Source: Thermaceae bacterium (GTDB taxonomy: Bacteria; Deinococcota; Deinococci; Deinococcales; Marinithermaceae). Taken from it: 9,696 nt of DNA. Position 1 is the first letter of the stretch; every line of letters starts with the position of its first letter. Under the pieces are notes generated by a model that saw only the letters and a program-made list of their open reading frames with translations, ran no database searches and had not been told where the DNA came from. The stretch spans positions 1 to 9,696 of the forward strand of contig JALVWZ010000253.1 of NCBI GenBank assembly GCA_027023115.1. The letters are read 5' to 3'. A program made the position numbers and the translations under genes. This document shows, piece by piece, positions 6,049 to 9,696 of this stretch.

Positions 6049-7335
6049 TCAATCGGCAGATTCGGTTTCGGCTCGTTCCATGGCCTCGAGCACCACCTCG
6101 GCGATGTGGCGCACCCGAACCGGCGGCCCGTAGCGGCGTGCGCCCAGGTCGAGTTGCAAAAGGCAACCGGGATTTTCCACGGTGAGCACCTCGGCTCCGG
6201 TCTTGGCCACGTTTTCCATTTTGCGCTGGAGTATGCGCATGCTTTCTTCGGTGTGGGTCAGGTTGTACACTCCCGCCGATCCGCAGCAATCGGTATTGCC
6301 CTCGAGCGGATGGTAATCGGTGGCGAAGCTGAGCACCCGGTCGGGCTGCTCTTTCACCCCCTGGGCGTGGCAGGCGTGGCAGGCGTGCTGATGGGTGGTG
6401 GCAAACGGGAAGCGGGCCGAGCCCGGCAAGCCTTCGGCGTCCACGAACTCCGAGAACATACGGGTTTTCGCGGCTACGCGCTCGGCGAGGGAACCGTAGA
6501 CCGGATCGTCGGCAAAGTGCTTGACGTAGCCCTTGAGCTCCGCGCCGCAGGCGGCGCAGTCGGTGAGAATGTAGTCCACCTCGAGGCGTCCGTAGTAATC
6601 GAGGTTTTTCTTGGCCAGCTTTTCGTAGCCGTACCAGTCGCCCTCTTCAATGTGCGGCGCTCCGCAACAGGTGGTCTCCCGCGGTATGACCACCCGCCAG
6701 CCGCTGCGCCTGATCACCTCCACCGCGGCAGTGGAAGACTCGGAAAACACCAGGTTCATCACGCAACCCAAGAAGAAAGCCACGGTTCCCTTGGGCTCGC
6801 CTCGCGGCGGTTCCACCCGGCGCGGATAGAAAAGGCGCATCGCCGGCTTGATGCGACGGCCGGGCAGCAGCGACTCGGCGAACTGCAACTTGCCCAGGCC
6901 CACCTTTTCCAGCAGACGCGTCTTACGCAACAGCCACTGCAAACCCGACCGCTGATAAGCAACCAAAGCCAGGTTGGCCATGTCTATCAAGATCGGGTAG
7001 TGAAAGATGGTCAGCGCCGCCCTGACCGCAAAGCTCTTCGGCCTGCCTTCTTGTAGCGTCACCTTGGCGTCCACCGCCGCCTCCCCGGGCTTGACACCGT
7101 TCGGGCAAACGGTCTGGCAGGCGCGGCACTCCAGGCAGTCGAAGGCCGCCTCCAGCACCTTCAGCGGGTCGTCTACCAACCCCTGCGCGTGGTCGGCGTA
7201 GAGTAGCACGCGGCCGCGCGGGCTTTGTATCTCGGTTTGGTAATCGCGGTAAGTAGGGCAAACGGAAAGGCACAGGCCGCAGCGCACGCACTGCTCGGCG
7301 TCGGCGACCAACTTTTCGATGTCGAGCTTTTCCAC
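6049..7335 (-). CDS. GlcF-like iron-sulfur oxidoreductase subunit (two 4Fe-4S motifs, two CCG modules)
   Basis: A 428-residue protein with the architecture of the glycolate oxidase iron-sulfur subunit GlcF and its relatives. The N-terminus has two ferredoxin motifs, CVRCGLCLSVCP (C16, C19, C22, C26) and CLECRACQTVCP (C67, C70, C73, C77). The middle and C-terminus hold two cysteine-rich CCG modules: C191, TCCGAPH (C223, C224) and DCAACG (C260, C263); then HACHACHAQG (C319, C322), DCCGSAG (C350, C351) and NPGC (C391). In the family it passes electrons from a flavoprotein hydroxy-acid dehydrogenase (GlcD/GlcE type) to the quinone pool at the inner face of the membrane. No glcD or glcE lies next to it, so the substrate is unproven; lactate- or glycerol-3-phosphate-linked relatives are alternatives. 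The start is GTG at 7335, with GGGGAG just upstream. It is divergent from recN. Confidence 0.85.
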   Translation of the reverse strand: MEKLDIEKLVADAEQCVRCGLCLSVCPTYRDYQTEIQSPRGRVLLYADHAQGLVDDPLKVLEAAFDCLECRACQTVCPNGVKPGEAAVDAKVTLQEGRPKSFAVRAALTIFHYPILIDMANLALVAYQRSGLQWLLRKTRLLEKVGLGKLQFAESLLPGRRIKPAMRLFYPRRVEPPRGEPKGTVAFFLGCVMNLVFSESSTAAVEVIRRSGWRVVIPRETTCCGAPHIEEGDWYGYEKLAKKNLDYYGRLEVDYILTDCAACGAELKGYVKHFADDPVYGSLAERVAAKTRMFSEFVDAEGLPGSARFPFATTHQHACHACHAQGVKEQPDRVLSFATDYHPLEGNTDCCGSAGVYNLTHTEESMRILQRKMENVAKTGAEVLTVENPGCLLQLDLGARRYGPPVRVRHIAEVVLEAMERAETESAD

Positions 7336-7349
7336 CTTCTCCCCTTCGC

Positions 7350-7369
7350 AAAGCGCCCGCAGGCGCTTT
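7350..7369. promoter_or_regulatory. Perfect 8-bp palindrome between glcF and recN
   Basis: AAAGCGCC (7350-7357), loop CGCA, GGCGCTTT (7362-7369), in the 65-nt gap between two divergent starts. It lies 14 nt upstream of the glcF GTG and just upstream of the candidate recN -10 box. No T run follows on either strand, so a terminator is unlikely. It could be an operator for either gene or a 5'-leader hairpin of glcF mRNA. Confidence 0.45.
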
Positions 7370-7387
7370 CATGCCCCTAGTCTACGC

Positions 7388-7400
7388 TAGAATCAAAGGG
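7388..7400 (+). promoter_or_regulatory. Candidate leaderless -10 element of recN
   Basis: TAGAAT (7388-7393) is a good -10 box with exactly 7 nt (CAAAGGG) to ATG 7401, the spacing typical of leaderless transcripts in Deinococcota. The -35 region is poor (CTTTCA-like, overlapping the palindrome arm). AAAGGG abuts the ATG and is too close to act as a normal ribosome site. This decides between starts 7371 and 7401. Confidence 0.5.
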
Positions 7401-8969
7401 ATGCTGGAACGCTTGGAGGTCAAGAACCTGGCCACCATCGCCGCCGCGGAGCTGGAGCTGCCGCCGGGTCTGACCGTGATAAGCGGCGAAACGGGTACCG
7501 GTAAGTCAATTTTAGTGGGGGCGCTCGGGCTGCTGCTGGGGGCCAAGGCCGATCCAGGCCTGATCCGCCCCGGCGCCGAGGCGCTTTTGGTGACCGCCTG
7601 GTTCGACGGCCGCGCCTACAGCCGCCGCGTCACCCGCGGTCGCAGCATCCCCCGTATAGACGGCGAGGTGGTCACGCTGGCCGAGCTGGCGGAGGCGTTG
7701 GAAAACAAGCTGACCATCCATACCCAACACGCCGCGCTGGCCCTGGGCCGGCGCAGCCGTCACCGCGAGATGCTCGACCGGCTGGTAGCGGAGGAGGTAA
7801 CGGAGGGCTACCGCAACGCATACCGGCGCTGGCGCGAGCTCGAGGATGAATACGCCCGCCTTTCCGAAAAGATGGCCGAGCGGGAGCGAGTATTGGACCT
7901 GCTTCGCTTCCAATTAGAGGAGATAGAGGCGGTCAACCCGCGCCCGGACGAGCTGGCCGAGCTCGAGGAAGAAGCGCGGCAGCTCGGCCACGTGGACGAC
8001 ATTTTGCGCCATTTGGGCGCGGCGCTGGAGCTGCTCAACCAGGGAGAGGAAAACGCCCTCGACCTGGCTGGCGGCGCCCTGCGCGAAGCCCAGGCGGCGG
8101 CGCAGCTCAGCGGTGCGCTCGGGCAACTAGCGCAGGATTTGGACGGGGCGGTGGAGGCGCTGGCAGCGGTCGCCCGCGAGATAGAGTCTTTTGCCTCCTC
8201 ACTGGAGGCCGACCCCGAACGGTTGGAAGAAGTCCAGTCGCGGTTGGCGGCGCTGCAGCGGCTGGCCCGTAAGTACGGCGGCGACTTACCGGGGGTGCTC
8301 GAGTTCGCCGCCGGTCTGCGGCAACAAATAGCCGAGCTGGAAGACGCCGAATTCCGGCTCGAAGAGCTCGAAAACGAGCTGGCGGAGGCTCACGACGAAC
8401 TGCGCCAGCGGGCCGGCGAGCTACGCCGCGCCCGCGAAGCGGCGGCGGCAGAACTGGGGCCGCTGGTAGAGAGCGAACTGCGCCAGTTGGGCATGCCCGA
8501 GGCGCGCTTTGCGGTCGAAATCTCGCCCCTAGAGGAACCACAGAGCCACGGCGCCGACGAGGTGCGCTTTCTCTTCGCCGCCTCGACCGACCTGCAACCG
8601 GCCCCCGTCGAAAAAGCCGCCAGCGGCGGCGAGCTGAGCCGGATCATGCTGGCGCTGGCCCTGCACACCGGCGCCAACGCGCCTACGCTGGTCTTCGACG
8701 AGGTAGACGTTGGTATTGGCGGCGAGGTGGCCGGGCGGGTAGCCGAACGGCTGGGGCGCCTTGCTGCTGGCCGGCAGGTCCTGGTAGTCACCCACCTGGC
8801 GCAGATAGCCGCCCGCGCCAGTACCCACTTCCGGGTCGCCCGCCGCGGCCAAGGCGCGGTGCTCGAATTGTTGAGCGGCGAGGAGCGGGTGCGCGAGTTG
8901 GCACGCATGCTCTCTGGCTCCTACACCGAAACCGCCATGGAGCACGCCCGTGAGCTGCTGAAGGGCTAG
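7401..8969 (+). CDS. recN: DNA repair ATPase RecN
   Basis: An SMC-like ATPase acting in recombinational repair of double-strand breaks with RecA; cytoplasmic and nucleoid associated. The start at 7401 gives 522 residues opening MLERLEVKNLATI, the typical RecN N-terminus; an earlier in-frame ATG at 7371 would add ten residues that fit nothing and would sit upstream of the candidate -10 box. Walker A is GETGTGKS (29-36). A long Glu/Ala/Leu/Arg-rich region at about 145-385 is predicted coiled coil, with the arms of a short SMC hinge. The C-terminal head has the ABC signature SGGELSR (408-414), Walker B with catalytic Glu in TLVFDEVDVGIGG (D433, E434), and the H-loop VTHLAQIAA (His465). It is slightly shorter than E. 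coli RecN (about 550), mainly through shorter coils. It stands alone, divergent from the glcF-like gene and followed by a tRNA. Confidence 0.96.
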   Translation: MLERLEVKNLATIAAAELELPPGLTVISGETGTGKSILVGALGLLLGAKADPGLIRPGAEALLVTAWFDGRAYSRRVTRGRSIPRIDGEVVTLAELAEALENKLTIHTQHAALALGRRSRHREMLDRLVAEEVTEGYRNAYRRWRELEDEYARLSEKMAERERVLDLLRFQLEEIEAVNPRPDELAELEEEARQLGHVDDILRHLGAALELLNQGEENALDLAGGALREAQAAAQLSGALGQLAQDLDGAVEALAAVAREIESFASSLEADPERLEEVQSRLAALQRLARKYGGDLPGVLEFAAGLRQQIAELEDAEFRLEELENELAEAHDELRQRAGELRRAREAAAAELGPLVESELRQLGMPEARFAVEISPLEEPQSHGADEVRFLFAASTDLQPAPVEKAASGGELSRIMLALALHTGANAPTLVFDEVDVGIGGEVAGRVAERLGRLAAGRQVLVVTHLAQIAARASTHFRVARRGQGAVLELLSGEERVRELARMLSGSYTETAMEHARELLKG

Positions 8970-8976
8970 TTTTTGC

Positions 8977-9005
8977 TTGACCCACCGCCCTCGCTGGGCT
9001 AAACT
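8977..9005 (+). promoter_or_regulatory. Promoter of the CAT-anticodon tRNA
   Basis: TTGACC (8977-8982), 17 bp, TAAACT (9000-9005). It starts 7 nt after the recN stop. It has the same layout as the tRNA-Asp promoter, including the identical ACTTGCC running out of the -10 box. Confidence 0.82.
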
Positions 9006-9024
9006 TGCCTGTGGAACGCCGCGC

Positions 9025-9101
9025 GGCGGTGTAGCTCAGCTGGTTAGAGCACACGACTCATAATCGTGGAGTCGGCGGTTCAAGTCCGCCCACCGCCACC
9101 A
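9025..9101 (+). tRNA. tRNA-Met (anticodon CAT), elongator type
   Basis: A 77-nt cloverleaf with encoded CCA. Acceptor GGCGGTG (9025-9031) pairs with CACCGCC (9091-9097), discriminator A9098, CCA 9099-9101. D arm GCTCAGCTGGTTAGAGC; anticodon stem CACGA/TCGTG with loop CTCATAA and anticodon CAT at 9059-9061; T arm GGCGG-TTCAAGT-CCGCC. The paired first base (G1-C72) and the lack of three G-C pairs beside the anticodon loop exclude the initiator. A CAT tRNA can also be the Ile tRNA whose C34 is changed to lysidine by TilS; the overall resemblance to elongator Met tRNA makes Met the first choice, but sequence alone does not settle it. Confidence 0.9.
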
Positions 9102-9129
9102 AAAGAAAGCCGTCCACGACGGTATACGC

Positions 9130-9155
9130 GAAAGGGGCCGAACTCGGCCCCTTTC
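9130..9155 (+). terminator. Likely intrinsic terminator after tRNA-Met
   Basis: GAAAGGGGCCG (9130-9140), loop AACT, CGGCCCCTTTC (9145-9155): a perfect 11-bp stem. The T residues are part of the stem and no long T run follows, so termination may be less efficient than at pilQ, but placement 28 nt after the tRNA supports it. Confidence 0.7.
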
Positions 9156-9159
9156 AAAT

Positions 9160-9179
9160 TGACATCTAAATGACATCTA
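9160..9179. repeat. Direct repeat TGACATCTA x2, period 11
   Basis: TGACATCTA at 9160-9168 and 9171-9179, separated by AA, so the copies lie one helical turn apart. It follows the tRNA terminator. It might be a protein-binding site or the end of a decayed mobile element. TTGACA (9159-9164) within it could serve as a -35 box with TACTAT 18 bp downstream, but no gene follows. Confidence 0.5.
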
Positions 9180-9184
9180 GCCTA

Positions 9185-9349
9185 CTATCCATCTCTACAC
9201 TCGATTGGGATCTTGAAATGCCAGCACTGCTCTACCAGGCAGCCGATTAGAGTTAATGGCTCGCTTTCTCTACTACGTTCTACTAGCAGAAGGTCGTGCA
9301 ACTGGAGAGGCAATCCTAGCTGTGACCTTCCAAGACGTTGTTCATAGAG
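9185..9349 (-). pseudogene. Possible C-terminal gene fragment, unrecognised
   Basis: On the minus strand a frame without a good start encodes about 54 residues ending at TAG 9185-9187. The peptide looks protein-like (LYEQRLGRSQLGLPLQ near its start, GCLVEQCWHFKIPIECRDG at its end) and uses codons rare in the neighbours (AGA, AGG, TTA, CTA, AGT). The patch has about 46% GC against roughly 65% in the genes. I do not recognise the family. It may be the 3' remnant of a transferred gene beside the tRNA, or an accidental open frame; the plus strand is also open over part of it. Confidence 0.22.
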
Positions 9350-9442
9350 TCGACGGCCGTGGGGCCCCGTTCCGGAGACCGGAAGCCGTGGATTCCGCTC
9401 GGCCTCCCCCGTGGGGGCGGTGGCGGCAAAGCTGCCGTACCA

Positions 9443-9477
9443 GGAGGTGGGATGTAGGGTGTAGGAGGTGGGGTGAG
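9443..9477. repeat. G-rich 14-nt degenerate tandem repeat, copy B
   Basis: GGAGGTGGGATGTA (9443-9456), a half unit GGGTGTA (9457-9463), then GGAGGTGGGGTGAG (9464-9477). It is the same unit as at 5440-5481, with a 19-nt identical core. Confidence 0.75.
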
Positions 9478-9643
9478 GTAGGCCGTATTCGAGCGCGCGA
9501 AGCGACGTATTGCGCTGTTTCCACGGGCCACAAGCCCCTTACCGGCCCCAAAACCCTCACCCCGCCCCTACCCAAAGGGAAGGGCGCTTTCGTCTTTCGC
9601 GGCCGACGCGGAGACTCGGTCCCGCCTTTAGATAAGTACCGGG

Positions 9644-9661
9644 CCCCGGCTTTCGCTGGGA
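9644..9661. repeat. Degenerate hairpin CCCCGGC-TTTC-GCTGGGA
   Basis: Counterpart of the perfect hairpin at 5831-5848, with one G-T pair and an open C-A end. GATGAAG follows in place of GTGACGA. Its decay suggests no local selection on the stem. Confidence 0.55.
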
Positions 9662-9696
9662 TGAAGAGAGAAGCTAGTGGCGACGGGTTGGCGCGA

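Larger units (their letters stand above)
9102..9696. other. Gene-poor region after tRNA-Met, about 595 bp to the window end
   Basis: Contains the terminator (9130-9155), an AT-richer patch at 9156-9334 with a short direct repeat and a possible gene remnant, and composite repeat copy B (9335 on). One plus-strand frame is open from ATG 9256 to the window end without a stop, but it has no ribosome site and runs through the repeats, so I do not call it a gene. Nothing else supportable is seen. Confidence 0.65.
9335..9696. repeat. Composite intergenic repeat, copy B (downstream of tRNA-Met, cut by window end)
   Basis: Shares these blocks with 5391-5907 in the same order and orientation: ACGTTGTTC (9335-9343), the 19-nt G-rich core (9457-9475), GAGCGCG (9491 on), a C-rich arm ending in AAGGGAAGGGC and TTTCGCGG (about 9549-9602), GACTCGGTCC (9613-9622), GCTTTCGCTGGG (9649-9660) and GCGACGGG (9680-9687). 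Spacings differ, and the 5605-5793 modules of copy A are missing. Degenerate and non-coding. Confidence 0.55.

Noticed and set aside
5983..7056. Long plus-strand open frame (357 codons) opposite the glcF-like gene
   Set aside because: It is antisense to a gene with clear cysteine motifs and its peptide has no recognisable domain; high GC keeps the opposite frames open.
7371..7400. Upstream ATG start for recN at 7371
   Set aside because: It would place the likely -10 box inside the gene and add ten residues not fitting the RecN N-terminus; MLERLEVKNL from 7401 fits.
9190..9255. tRNA-like string on the minus strand (TGGTAGAGCAGTGC)
   Set aside because: It resembles a D-arm end, but no acceptor, anticodon or T stem can be paired around it.
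9256..9696. Plus-strand frame open from ATG 9256 to the window end (147 codons)
   Set aside because: It reads through the composite repeat modules and has no Shine-Dalgarno; the peptide is typical of translated repeats after its first ~30 residues.

Overview
The window looks like a chromosomal segment of a high-GC bacterium of the Deinococcota (Deinococcus-Thermus). The main support is gene order: the end of a type IV pilus assembly operon, with a PilP/PilW-like C-terminus followed by the secretin PilQ, runs straight into a shikimate block aroC-aroK-aroB-aroQ, an arrangement I recall from Deinococcus and Thermus genomes. Two genes (aroC, recN) also have a TANNNT hexamer 6-7 nt before their start codon, the signature of leaderless mRNAs that are common in this phylum. 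The genus cannot be fixed from sequence alone.

Layout. 1-1895 (+): pilus genes, closed by a strong intrinsic terminator (1912-1947). 1959-5136 (+): aroC, aroK, aroB and aroQ, tightly packed with 1-nt and 4-nt overlaps and a 9-nt gap. Together they supply dehydroquinate synthase, type II dehydroquinase, shikimate kinase and chorismate synthase, that is, most of the route to chorismate; aroE, aroA and DAHP synthase are not here. 5133-5276 (+): a tRNA-Asp(GTC) unit with its own promoter and terminator. 5277-6048: about 770 bp without a convincing gene, filled with hairpins and short repeats. 6049-7335 (-): a GlcF-type iron-sulfur protein with two 4Fe-4S ferredoxin motifs and two CCG modules. 7401-8969 (+): the DNA repair ATPase gene recN, divergent from glcF with a perfect palindrome between them. 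8977-9155 (+): a tRNA with a CAT anticodon, again with its own promoter and terminator. 9156-9334: an AT-richer patch (about 46% GC against roughly 65% in the genes). 9335-9696: a second repeat block that shares several elements, in the same order, with the one after tRNA-Asp.

The coding part is ordinary housekeeping. The less expected features are the colinear composite repeats downstream of both tRNA genes, a possible aroC promoter built into the pilQ terminator, a secretin shorter than the Thermus-type PilQ I remember, and an AT-rich remnant beside tRNA-Met. I see no CRISPR array, phage gene, toxin-antitoxin pair, intact transposase or clear novel system.
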